Assembly (NCBI RefSeq): GCF_036850765.1
Contig: NC_089495.1
Span: 115,219,033 to 115,283,032 of the forward strand
Length of the DNA stretch: 64,000 bases
Source: Saccopteryx bilineata
Taxonomy: Eukaryota; Chordata; Mammalia; Chiroptera; Emballonuridae
Direction of reading: 5' to 3'
Part shown: positions 47,635-57,531 of the stretch, in pieces
Position numbering within the stretch: position 1 is the stretch's first letter
Layout of the letters: every line of letters begins with the position of its first letter
Translations under genes and position numbers: made by a program
Notes under the pieces: generated by a model
Seen by the model: only the letters and a program-made list of their open reading frames with translations
Told to the model about the DNA's origin: nothing
Databases searched by the model: none

Positions 47635-48109
47635 TTTATGTCCTGCTCCCTTCTGCTTTTCTAGCTCAACTCCTCTCAGCCCCAGGTACTGTAAAGATTT
47701 ATAATGTGAAACTGTGCTGCTGTGAGTCAGGATCAGGGAGCAACAGCTGGGTAGAGAAAGTGTTCCCAGTATTCCAGTTTAAGCCCCTACTTACCACTGT
47801 TTGCTGCTGAGATTCTGCTGCTGTCATACCCAGAACTGATAGAATAGAATTGCATCTGGGCAAAGGACCACAGGCCTGGACCTGGAGCACTCCTAGTTGA
47901 TTGCCAGCCATATATATAAGGTCATTTCTGGGCATAAGCATCAGCTCTAGGATGAGTCATTAGCTTAGAAATAAATTTTCTGGCTCAGATCTTATTCTAA
48001 AGCATTTGACATCATTCTTCTTCCTTTAAACTTGTGCTTAGTGTGGGAATGAATGCATTTGACCTTGCTAATAACAATGTTAGCCACTTTTGCAATATTA
48101 AAAGTACCT
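47635..48109. other. Unannotated stretch
   Basis: No gene or recognised repeat. Confidence 0.35.
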
Positions 48110-48395
48110 TTTCAATCTTGTCTCAGTTGTAGCATCATCTCCCAGGGAGGGCTTCCTCATTTACTGCTGCAGACACCTCTCACCCCACAACAGTCACACT
48201 CAATCACGTGACTGCACACTCTTGTCTTCCTTGAACTCTTCAATAGCTGAAATTATCTTGGTGCTTATTTACTGTCTGTCTTCTGCTGGAATTATATCCC
48301 TGTGGAGGGGGGAAAGGACCTACATTGCCTGTCTTCAGTATCCTGAAAACCATGCTCAGCTCTGAGCAGGTACTCCATGAATATTTTGGGAAGAA
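48110..48395 (+). repeat. L2 LINE 3' relic
   Basis: 'tcatctcccagggagggcttcctc', 'gaactcttcaatagctgaaattatcttggtgcttatttac' and 'gagcaggtactccatgaatattttgg' match a diverged L2 3' end. Confidence 0.65.
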
Positions 48396-48442
48396 TTTAA
48401 CTATACAAGGTAGGGAGAACATTTTTTAAAAACCAGTGATGA

Positions 48443-48870
48443 GGTCCTGGCCGGTTGGCTCAGTGGTAGAGCGTTGGCCTGGTGTGCAGAAGTCCCAAGT
48501 TCGATTTCCGGCCAGGGCACACAGGAGAAGCACCCATCTGCTTCTCCACCCCTCCCCCTCTCCTTCCTCTCTGTCTCTCTCTTCCCCTCCCACAGCCGAG
48601 GCTCCACTGGAGCAAAAGATGGCCCGGGCGCTGGGGATGGCTCCTTGGCCTCTGCCCCAGGCGCTAGAGTGGCTTTGGTCGCAACAGAGCGACGCCCCGG
48701 AGGGGCAGAGCATCGCCCCCTGGTGGGCAGAGCATCATCGCCCCCAGGTGGGCAGAGCGTTGCCCCCTGGTGGGCGTGCCGGGTGGATCCTGGTCGGGCG
48801 CATGCGGGAGTCTGTCTGACTCTCTCTCCCCGTTTCCGGCTTCAGAAAAATGCAGAAAGAAAAAAAAAAA
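48443..48870 (+). mobile_element. SINE-G copy with three internal repeat units
   Basis: Target duplication built on aaccagtgatg and acccagtgatg. The 22-base unit around 'catcgccccctggtgggcagag' appears three times (48713-48780), more than in any other copy in the window. Confidence 0.92.
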
Positions 48871-48884
48871 AACCCAGTGATGTA

Positions 48885-49435
48885 GAATCTACATTTAAAT
48901 TCTTTCAAACATCTGTAATCACACTCCTGATGATTTAAAACCATTTAAAATATAAAATTGTTTTCCATGTTTCTTGTCACCTACTGATGAGAGTTCTGTA
49001 AACAAAAGCTGCAAAAATGCAAACTGCGCTGTAGTTTCTTTTTACTTAAATTCCCTTCAAAAGATCTTTTAAATTCTTAAAGTGAAACTAAAGTTTAGTT
49101 TCAATATTTAACACCACAGTATTTAGCTATCAAGTAGATACACACAATTGCTTTACGTAGGTGTCAAAGAACTTCAGGTGATTTTTTGCCCTTTTCATGG
49201 TTCAGAGGTTTCTATTTCAAAACTGTAAATAAAAGTTAAATGAAAATATGGAAATGTTCAGGGTAAAGTCACCTAGTGAATACAACTGGAATGAAGAGAA
49301 GGTGTATAAGCAAGATAGGCAATGTTCCATCTTCTTTAATTACAGTAAAGGAAAGAAAAAAGTAATGATGATTCAACAATTCCAAAGACCTTTATCATTT
49401 TAAACTATTGCTTCAGATTGCCAGCAACCTCAGAG
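48885..49435. other. Unannotated stretch
   Basis: AT-rich with no gene. Confidence 0.35.
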
Positions 49436-49439
49436 GAGA

Positions 49440-49640
49440 TAAACCAGGAGAGAAGCACAGATGGATTTTTCCTCTGAGCCTCCAGAAAGAAGCAACCCGG
49501 CCAGCCACTACCTATCTAGGACCTCTAGCCTACAGAACTATGACAGCGTGCATTACTATTGTTTTAAATCACCAACTGCCCAGCTTAAGTTTCATGTGGC
49601 AGCCCTAGGAAACAAACCGTTTTGTACCGTTTTCAATAGG
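49440..49640 (+). repeat. MLT1-type (MaLR) LTR relic
   Basis: 'cctctgagcctccagaaagaagcaacccggccagccacta', 'tctagcctacagaactatgacag', 'ttgttttaaatcacc' and 'gtggcagccctaggaaac' follow the 3' half of mammalian MLT1/MST LTRs. The ORFs here are chance. Confidence 0.7.
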
Positions 49641-49763
49641 CTTTCTTTTTGGTGTTCAAAATGTTGCAGAAGGAGATGTCTTCTTACTTTGCAGGCCACT
49701 CTGGGATGCTGTAACCTGTATCTTTGGGAAGTAGCCCTCTCATGTTCTTTAATAAAAAGCTTC

Positions 49764-49900
49764 TGGCCTTATCTGTGGTGGTGGGGCAATGGATAAAGTG
49801 TTCACCTGGAATATTTAGGTTGCTGGTTCCAAAATCCAGGCTTGCCCGATCAAGGTCAGGGCGCATATGACAAGTGACTACTATGAGTTGATGCTTCCAG
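49764..49900 (+). mobile_element. SINE-S copy, diverged
   Basis: Reads gccttatctgtggtggtggggcaatggataaagtgtt, then tgctggttccaaaatcc and gggcgcatatgacaagtg. Older than the other SINE-S copies. Confidence 0.65.
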
Positions 49901-49905
49901 TTGAT

Positions 49906-50996
49906 GCATGATGTTTGAAAAGAAACAAACCAACAAGAAAGAGACAAATTTTAAAAATTGGCAAAAAGACTTGAATAGGCACTTTACAAAGTATATACTG
50001 ATCACCAATAGGCACATGGTGAGATGCTCAATATCATTAGTTACCAGGATAATTAAAACCATAATGAGATTCCTGTACAAACCCACCAGATGCCTAAAAT
50101 TAAAAAGGCTTGCTTTTGGTGAGTATGTGGAGACATGGAAACATTGCTAGTGGGAATATAAAATGGTGAAGCTATTGTAGAAAAGAATATGGTGGCTACT
50201 CAAAAAATTAAATACAGAAGCCTGACCTGCGGTGGCACAGTGGGTAAAAGCATTGACCTGGAACACTGAGGTCACCGGTTCAAAGCCCCGGATTTCCCTA
50301 GTCAAGGCACATATGGAAGTTGATGCTTTCTGCTCCTCCCTCCCTTCTCTATCTGTCTCTCTGTCTCCTCTCTCTAAAATAAATAAATAAAATCTAAACA
50401 AAAAATTAAGTATAGAAATAAACATATGATACAACCATTCCACTTCTGGGCATATACTTCAAAGAATTTAAAGCAGGGACTTGAACAGATCCTTGTACAT
50501 CAATGTTCCTAGCAGCATTACTCACAAAGGCTAAAAGATATAAGCAACCCAAATGTCTATTGACAGATACATGCATAAACAATTATGGCATACATGTACA
50601 ATGCAGTATTATTCAGCCTTAAAGAGGAATAAAATTCTGGTATGTGATGCAACATGGATGAATCTTGGAGACATCTGGTAACTGAAATAAACCATACAGA
50701 AAGGACAAATATTATATTCTACCATTTATATAAAGTACCTAGAATAGTTCAATTCATGCAGAACAAAAAGTAGAAGGGTGGTTGTCAGGGCTTGCAGATT
50801 ACCAGCACAGAGAGGAACCTTTCAAAAGGCAGAGAGTTCCAGTTCTGAAAGGCACCGATGCAGGAGTTGCAGAGATGGAAGGTGGAGATGGTTGTACAAC
50901 AATGTGAATGTCCTTATTGCCTCTGAACTGTACACTTAAAAATGGCTCAAATGGTACATTTGATGTTATGTGTATTTCACCACAATAATAAAAAAA
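49906..50996 (+). mobile_element. L1 3' end, interrupted by a SINE-S
   Basis: Typical L1 3' sequence: 'tttacaaagtatatactgatcaccaataggcacatg', 'acaaacccaccagatgcctaaaat', 'gtacaatgcagtattattcagcc' and 'ctgaactgtacacttaaaaatggc', with a terminal 'aataataaaaaa'. 5'-truncated, non-coding. Confidence 0.85.
50220..50399 (+). mobile_element. SINE-S copy
   Basis: Plus-strand copy, gcctgacctgcggtggcac. Target duplication aaaaaattaaatacagaa and aaaaaattaagtatagaa. Confidence 0.92.
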
Positions 50997-51009
50997 GAGA
51001 TTGGTTCGG

Positions 51010-51760
51010 TAGGATGTGAAATGTGTTAATTTCATTCTTTGGTAATGGGTGTGTGAATTGGCCCAAATATTTTTATAAACTCTTGTCAGTATCTGCTGCG
51101 GCTGAAAATGTGCCTACCTTTATCCTTTATCACCCAGGAATTTCATTCCTAGATGTATATAGCCAGTAGATATTAGCACATATCTCAAAAATATGTACAA
51201 GAAAGTTCAGCAATAAAATTCCTATGATATGAGCTAAACATGAAAACATCCAAACGCTTATCAATAGTGAAATGCATAAATACATTGAGATATCTTGATG
51301 ATGACTGGCATCATAATAAACAGGTTTCGGTGCAAAATGGAAAAGCATGTGCCTTGTTAAGAAATTATTAAGAATGTCAAGATATCAACAGCAGAAAATT
51401 AAACCAAGCAGGAGGCTATGTGGCACTCCATTGCTGACATTCCCATGAAGACTGCCTTGATATTGATACAAGGGAATACTGCAGAGCAATAAAAAAGAAC
51501 AACCTGCTGCTACATATAACAAGTGAATGAATTTCAAAGATATATGATGAGAAAAATAAATCAGACACAGAAGGAAATAGGCTATATGATTTAATTTATG
51601 TGAAGATTAAGACCAGAGAAGACTATATATAATGATAGAATTTAGATTTGTAACTTCTTCAGGGGTATACTCAATGAAAAGAGGTAGGAGAGAGCCTTTT
51701 AGGGTTGTCAAAATGTTCTATATCTTGACCTGAATGGTGGATAAACAAGTATATACATGT
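51010..51760 (+). mobile_element. Older L1 3' fragment
   Basis: 'cacccaggaatttcattcctagatgtatat', 'acatccaaacgcttatcaatagtgaaatgcataaat' and 'gggaatactgcagagcaataaaaaag' fit an old L1 3' end. Confidence 0.6.
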
Positions 51761-52127
51761 GTAAAAATCATAGTTATTATTTCTATTATGATTACTGGTG
51801 AAAGTTGTATTTATTGAATATTATCATGGGATATTTTATTATTGTGTGGAAATTTAATATAAAAAGTACAAACCCAATATTAGTAATTTTCAAAAGAATG
51901 GATGAATACATGGATAAGGAAGTGGATGATGGATAAGGAAAATAAAAAATGTTAGGATGCTTGGGCTTTGATGACACTGGCACCAGCAGGACTCTGCTCA
52001 GCATTCAGGTTCTGTATGTGTGTGTGTGGAGTACCCTCAGGGGAAGCCCTTAGGCAATGGAGTATGGAAACCAGTGGATGAATGTTTCTCCTTATGACTT
52101 TCTGATAGACAATTCAAGGAAATCTTT

Positions 52128-52663
52128 TCCTTCCTTCCTTTCTTCCTTCCTTCCTTCCTTCCTTCCTTCCTTCCTTCCTTCCTTCCTTCCTTCCTTCCTC
52201 CTTCCCTCCCTCCCTCCCTTCCTTCCTTCCTTCCTTCCTTTTTTTTGTGACAGAGACTGAGAGAGAAACAGAGAGAGGGACAGATAGGAACAGACAGGGA
52301 AGAAAGAGATGAAAAGCATCAATTCTTCATTGTGGCACCTTAGTTGTTCATTGATTGCTTTTTCATTTGTGCCTTGACTGGGGGTGGAGTGAGGGATTTG
52401 GGGGGGGGGTTCCAGCAATTCAAGTCACCCCTTGCTCATGCCAGAGTCCTTGGGCTTCAAGCCAGAGATATTTGGGCTCAAGCCAGCAACCACGGGATCA
52501 TGTCTATGATCCCACACTCAAACCAGTGAACCCACGCTCAAGCTGGTGAGCTCATGCTCAAGCCAGATGAACCTGCGCTCAAGCCAGCAACCTCAGGGTT
52601 TTGAACCTGGGCCCTCTGTGTCCCAGTCTGACACTCTATCCCCTGTGCCACTGCCTGGCCAGG
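52128..52663 (-). mobile_element. SINE-R long variant with expanded (TTCC)n tail
   Basis: Reverse-strand copy ending ccactgcctggccaggc. Target duplication tcaaggaaatctttt lies at both ends. The tail has grown into about 110 bases of TTCC/TCCC repeats (52128-52241), so ORFs reading Ser-Phe-Leu or Lys-Glu-Gly repeats there are artefacts. Confidence 0.9.
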
Positions 52664-52679
52664 CTCAAGGAAATCTTTT

Positions 52680-53820
52680 ATACATTCCTCAGAAAGTCTA
52701 CAGAGGTTCAAGCCCCAGCTTTCCATAGAAGTGACCTTAAAGACACCTTCTTCCTTTTACTTTATTTCTTCCCCTATTTTACTTTCCTCAGTCCATTTCT
52801 GCTGATATGCAATCATCTCCCAAATAAATTACCTCATTTGCTTTTGGGGCAGTGCTGTGTTGGGAGAGCAATGGGAGTGAAGAAGCAGGGACTCAGGTTA
52901 CTTCCATTTGAGCTTCAACTGTCCCCTAGAACTTCTGTGCCCTTCACTAGATTCTCTGCATTAAACTGGACAATAAGCGAAGAAAGTGTGGAGGAACATC
53001 TAGAAGTTTTAATGGAACAGGAATGGACATGGTGCCCATAATTAGGCACTAGTTTCCATTGGCCAGGACTTAGTCACAGATTCCACTAATTACAGAGGAA
53101 GCTTGACAAAATACCCTGGAGAAATCTCTGTTCAATTTTTTCTCCAGCTTACTATTTAATGTTGTTTCTAAGGTGCAGAGAAAAATATGCCCATTGGTCC
53201 TGCCTCAAATAAATAAATGGAATTATAACTGGACACTATCATTGCCTATCAGAGAACAAGTAATAAGAAAGAAAGGTCCAGAAAACTCCTTACTTTTAAA
53301 TAGAAGTGAAGCAGGTGACGGAAAAATTTGCTGGGTTACTCTCTGGGAAGAAAAGTCAAATCTACTTAGCCATCTAAAAAAGAAAACAAAAGCATGGGTG
53401 AAGTCAAAGTAATACCCATTTTTTTAAGGATGTAAAATTATATACACCCCCTTGATTAGTCTCTAGGCCTCTTAATTCATGATGTAACTACCTTATCACT
53501 TCTCTTTAAAGAACCAAAATTATATTCTGCCTATGGAAAGACCTTACTCCTGATTCTGAGCAAGAACCATTACAGGTTTACCCCAGAGATGTGCATTGTG
53601 ATAAACTGCTAAGGGTTAGAAACAGAAATGTAGGCAGTTCAATCCTTCAACTTGAGGGCCTTGGGAAGTTTCAGTTCATTCTGCCTAGTTCTCAGTTACA
53701 GGTACAAGATGACAGCTTTATCACTTTTGTTCAGATAAGCTCAATGCAGATTTAACCCTGCTGAGTTCTCATACCCTGTCATCCTCTATCACCAGTACTA
53801 TGTCTCTCCTCATTAAAATA
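52680..53820. other. Unannotated DNA
   Basis: Two ORFs (the distal part of 52601-53041, and 53173-53412) show no known domain. Not called. Confidence 0.4.
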
Positions 53821-53821
53821 T

Positions 53822-53945
53822 AACCACTACTTATTAAGTGACTTCTTTGTGGTTGGGTCTGCATTACCTCACTTAATCCTCAAATGAGCCATGGAAGGCA
53901 GGTTTCACCAGCCCTGTTTTAGAGCTGAGGAACCTGAGCCATTGT
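53822..53945 (+). repeat. MIR relic
   Basis: 'cattacctcacttaatcctcaaatgagcc', 'ggcaggtttcaccagccctgttttagagctgaggaacctgagcc' matches the MIR core. Confidence 0.75.
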
Positions 53946-54709
53946 ATAACTGGAGTTATAGTTTGCTGGCCAATCCTTTATATTCATAGCCCCTTCTCTG
54001 TAGACTTCTATCATGTTCTGGCTCTCCCTGAAAGATTTTATTTCCTCTGCAGCCATTTCTTGCATCCCATATATTCAAGGATCTGGAGTAGGACTGTCAA
54101 ATAAAATACAGGACACCCAATTAGGTCTTAATTTCAGAAAAATGATGCTTTTGTTTGTTTGTTTGATTAGTTATTTTTTGTTTGTTTGGGTTTTTTTTTT
54201 TCAGAATTATGCCTGTGCAATATTTGCATTAATATTTAATAATACTAAAAAGTTATTGAAATTCAAATTAAATTGGAACTCCTGTATTAATATTTGTTAA
54301 ATCTGAGAACCCTAAGTGAGCTAAGCGTTATTCTTGTGTATTGTTGTCCCCTCCAAACCATTTCTCCTTCCTTAGAACTTCTGGCAATTTTGAAAACACA
54401 TGTCTTAAGACTGCACCCTCCACTACCCTTCCTTATTGAGTTTGTCATGCTCATGGTTACTCTGGTCAATTCATTGATCATTTCAGTACCTGGTGTAATT
54501 ATTTTCATTATTACTTTTTATGATTTCAATATACATATCTATGGCATTTCAGTATCCTTGCTTCTGATTTTCTTTATCTCCTAATTTCAAACACTTTTTC
54601 TTCCATCCCAGTTCAAGAGGGGGCAAGCATGGGGAGTGTGGAAAGTTTTGAAGTATTAAGTGAGGTGGTCAGGGAGGCCTCACTGAAGAGATGACTTTGA
54701 GCTACCACC
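53946..54709. other. Unannotated stretch before the retrovirus
   Basis: The ORFs at 54013-54300 and 54294-54584 are hydrophobic by base composition but match no family. Confidence 0.35.
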
Positions 54710-54715
54710 ATAAAT
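54710..54715. other. Target site duplication (left) of the retrovirus
   Basis: ataaat, repeated exactly at 62760-62765. Six bases is the length made by betaretroviral integrases. Confidence 0.93.
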
Positions 54716-55141
54716 TGTTGTGGACCGGTAATGGCAAAAAGCCATTATAGATTCGAGGCTTGGCAGGGGGCTAAGTTCTCCCCCTTCCATCTCCATATTT
54801 GGCTTTGATGCTGAGTGTTTGCACCCACTCCACTTCCTTCCTTGGGTTGCAGGAAGCAATATACATGCCCTTCCTCTGACTCTGTTTTCAGATGTTTGTA
54901 AAATTCACTAATGTATACTGTTTTTGCCTTGGGAGAGTTCCTGTCTTAGCCTTTGATGTGCAACTTTGTATCAGGGTCCTTGATTTGCATAGGTCCATAT
55001 AATAAAGCGAACTGGGGCTGTGAGGCACTCAGATGCTGCCAGGCAGTTTGAGGAGTCCTCCCGGTCCCATCGGTTTTGTTCTGACAAAGTGTGTTTCCTT
55101 AATTCCGCACCGTTATTTGGAAGCTGCGCTGGTCCGCGGCA
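54716..55141 (+). repeat. 5' LTR
   Basis: Begins tgttgtggaccgg and ends gtccgcggca. The AATAAA poly(A) signal is at 55001-55006, within tatataataaag that could also serve as a TATA element. The terminal TG...CA is present. It is identical to the 3' LTR except G at 55138. Confidence 0.96.
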
Positions 55142-55143
55142 AG

Positions 55144-55161
55144 TGGCGCCCGAACAGACGA
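55144..55161 (+). promoter_or_regulatory. Primer binding site, tRNA-Lys type
   Basis: tggcgcccgaacagacga: the first 14 bases match the 3' end of tRNA-Lys3, and the last four differ. It begins two bases after the LTR. It would prime minus-strand DNA synthesis. Confidence 0.88.
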
Positions 55162-55273
55162 CTTGAGTATGAGGAAACTAAAACTGAAGGAAGGTGACAG
55201 AACTCCCCAAAGTGAAGTGTGCACAGTGAGTAAAGAAAGTTTTGGGGGAAAGTGTAGTTGGGAGTAAAAGAAT

Positions 55274-56735
55274 ATGGGACAGATAGGGTAAAAAATAAGG
55301 GACCTTTTTGTAAAAATGTTTCCATATGAAGACAAATCGTTGTCTGAAGAGTATCAGGGTAAGCCGGAAACAGAGGGATGTGAATATGAGGATAACTTGA
55401 AGTCTGAGGATGACAGGGGAGATGAAAAATCCGTGGCTATGGCTGCCTTAGCCGCGGGGCCTCTGCTGCCCTCAGCTCCTTCCTACTTTCAACCCTCTGC
55501 TCCTCCGTTCCCTTATCGGGCCGATTCCATAGTCTATAGCTCAAAATCTGGGAAATCTCCTCTCCAACAATCTATAGACCAGGCTTGAAATATAGGGGAA
55601 ACAATAGATGGCTTTGCCTGTTTTCCTATTGTGGAAAGATAGGATGATACAGGGAGACTAGTGCGAGAACATGAACCTGTACCTTTTAAAACTCTGAAAG
55701 AGCTTAAACTTGCTTGTGCTCAGTATGGGCCTACTGCCCCTTTTACACTTGGTTTATTAGATACCATTAGTGCAAAGGCTCTTCCCCCAAATGACTAGAA
55801 GGCGATTGCTCGTGCTTGTCTCTCTGGGGGTGATTATTTGTTGTGGAAGTCAGACTTTCATGAAAAGGCTATAGAGCTGGATGAGAAAAATCAGCAAGAG
55901 GAGGTTGCTGTTACTGTAGATATGTTAACTGGAGAAGGACAGTATGCCCATACGGCAACTCAATTAGAGTATCGACCACCTATTTATGATATAATTAATC
56001 AGCTAGCCACACAGGCATGGAAATGCCTGCCTATTCCAGGGACCAAACCAGAAGAATTTGGTAAAATTAGGCAGGGTGCAGACGAGCGATTTCAAGACTT
56101 TGTCTCACGGCTAATTCAAGCAGTTGAAAGAATAGTAGGGGATAAAAATGTGGGAAAGGTTTCAATAAAACAACTAGCCTAATTCTGCTTGTCAGGCTGC
56201 AGTTCAGCTTCGCCGCAAGAAGGGAGATATAGAGGATTATATTAGAATATGCGCCGATGTTGGGCCTTCATACATGCAAGGTCTTGCCTTTACCACAGGT
56301 AATAAGGCAAGATTTCCAGGACAAAACTTTGATAAAGGACAGAACAAGCGAAGGAAGGAAGGTCAGGGAAGTACTTTTGCCCATGGAAACTGTTTTCAAT
56401 ACGGGGGTTCGGGGCATTTTGCTAAAAATTGCCCTGCTTTCCCCGGATATTGGTCTCAGCCTTTTCCTCAAGGACAGCCAGCCCTTAAGGCTCCGGACCT
56501 CTGCCCACTTTGTAGACAAGGGAAACATTGGAAGAATAAGGGGAGGCCTAAATGTACTACCGCAGGGCAGGGAAATGGAAAATGGGGCCCTCCCCGGCCC
56601 CATCAAACAATAGGGGCAATGTCAGTGTTTCCTCAGCAAATTCAGATTCCAGTAGGCCAAACATTGCCCAACTATCCCAGGCAACAACAGGCAGTACAGG
56701 ACTGGACCTCAGTCCCACCTCCCAATTCGTATTGA
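55274..56735 (+). pseudogene. gag: gag, disabled
   Basis: Starts with ATG at 55274, reading Met-Gly-Gln, the usual myristoylation start of betaretroviral Gag. It is stopped at codon 6 (TAA, 55289-55291). In the same frame there are further stops at 55586 (TGA), 55640 (TAG) and 55796 (TAG). A small deletion near 56178-56184 then moves reading to the third frame, which stays open to 56735. Visible parts: two PSAP late-domain motifs (PSAPSY, PSAPPFPY), a capsid with the major homology region (RQGADERFQDFVSRL), and two zinc knuckles. Both knuckles have lost a cysteine (CFQYGGSGHFAKNC, and CPLCRQGKHWKNKGRPK). It cannot make a working Gag without readthrough. Confidence 0.92.
56570..56602 (+). promoter_or_regulatory. 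gag-pro -1 ribosomal frameshift signal
   Basis: The slippery heptamer GGGAAAT is at 56570-56576, in register (G GGA AAT) with the last gag frame. After 6 bases comes a 7-bp stem, tggggcc (56583-56589) pairing with ggcccca (56596-56602), with loop ctcccc. The shift leads exactly into the pro frame. Confidence 0.85.
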
Positions 56736-57508
56736 CTCCAGAGATGGGACCTCAAGCCATACCCACTGGAATTTTTGGGCCACTTCCCAGTAACACAGTA
56801 GGAATCTTGTTAGGCAAAAGTAGTTTAACTATGAGGGAATTCTTTGTTCTTCCTGGAGTGATAGACTCTGATTATGCAGGGGAAATTAAAGTAATGGCTC
56901 ACACTTTGAGGAATATAGTCACTATCTCCCCTAATATGAAAATTGCTCAATTAATCCTTTTACCTCTTTTAAGACAAGGCCAAACCCCGCTAAAGGGACC
57001 CCGAGAGAATCAAAGATTTGGTTCCACTGATATTGCCTATTGGAATAAAAAAATAGGTCAGGAACGCCCTGAAATGGAACTAACAATACAAGGGCGTAAA
57101 TTTAAAGGGCTTTTAGATACTGGGGCTGATGTATCTGTTATTGCAAAGCTACATTGGCCTCCTTCCTGGCCCACTCATGCAGCAGCCACAGAATTACAAG
57201 GTATAGGGCAGAGTAAATCCCCTCAACAAAGTTCTAGTTTTTTGCAATGGAAAGATAAAGAAGGTCATTCTGGATTTTTTCAGCCTTATGTGCTCCCTGG
57301 ATTGCCAGTTAATTTGTGGGGTAGAGATGTTTTGAAAAATATGGGGGCATTGCTTGTCAGTCCTAATAGTTTAGTTAGCACTCAAATGCTTGATCAGGGA
57401 TTTTTGCCCACTAAGGGTCTAGGGAAAGAACAGCGAGGAATTCTCACCCCCATAGAAGTGGCACCCAATACCAGAAGGCATGGATTAGGATATCAAAATT
57501 TTGCATAG
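56576..57508 (+). CDS. pro: pro: dUTPase, protease and G-patch, open frame
   Basis: Entered by -1 frameshift at 56576; open to the TAG at 57506-57508. Order: a dUTPase with motif 1 (TTGSTGLDL), the [11 protein letters not shown] motif and a C-terminal RFGSTD; then an aspartic protease with the active-site [12 protein letters not shown] and the conserved WGRDVL; then a G-patch ([15 protein letters not shown] ... [10 protein letters not shown]). This dUTPase-protease-G-patch order is specific to betaretroviruses. The dUTPase lowers dUTP during reverse transcription; the protease matures Gag and Gag-Pol. No disabling change is visible, in contrast to gag and pol. It is still likely silent because gag is blocked upstream. 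Confidence 0.9.
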   Translation, partial: WKMGPSPAPSNNRGNVSVSSANSDSSRPNIAQLSQATTGSTGLDLSPTSQFVLTPEMGPQAIPTGIFGPLPSNTVGILLGKSSLTMREFFVLPGVIDSDYAGEIKVMAHTLRNIVTISPNMKIAQLILLPLLRQGQTPLKGPRENQRFGSTDIAYWNKKIGQERPEMELTIQGRKFKGLLDTGADVSVIAKLHWPPSWPTHAAATELQGIGQSKSPQQSSSFLQWKDKEGHSGFFQPYVLPGLPVNLWGRDVLKNMGALLVSPNSLVSTQMLDQGFLPTKGLGKEQRGILTPIEVAPNTRRHGLGYQNFA

Positions 57509-57531
57509 GGGCCTTGGTAGCTCCTGCTACC
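57496..57531 (+). promoter_or_regulatory. pro-pol -1 ribosomal frameshift signal
   Basis: The slippery heptamer AAATTTT at 57496-57502 is in register (A AAT TTT) with pro, two codons before its stop. This is the same heptamer known for the pro-pol junction of Mason-Pfizer type viruses. A short stem ggtagc (57516-57521) and gctacc (57526-57531) lies 13 bases downstream. Confidence 0.85.

Noticed and set aside
48436..48938. ORFs up to 154 residues
   Set aside because: SINE-G again, extended by its extra internal units; no protein family.
52057..52418. Low-complexity ORFs with Ser-Phe-Leu or Lys-Glu-Gly repeats
   Set aside because: They come from the (TTCC)n tail of a SINE-R.
56518..56526. GGGAAAC as the gag-pro slippery site
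   Set aside because: The heptamer at 56520-56526 is out of register with gag (reads GGG AAA C), so it cannot shift into pro; the in-register GGGAAAT at 56570 is preferred.
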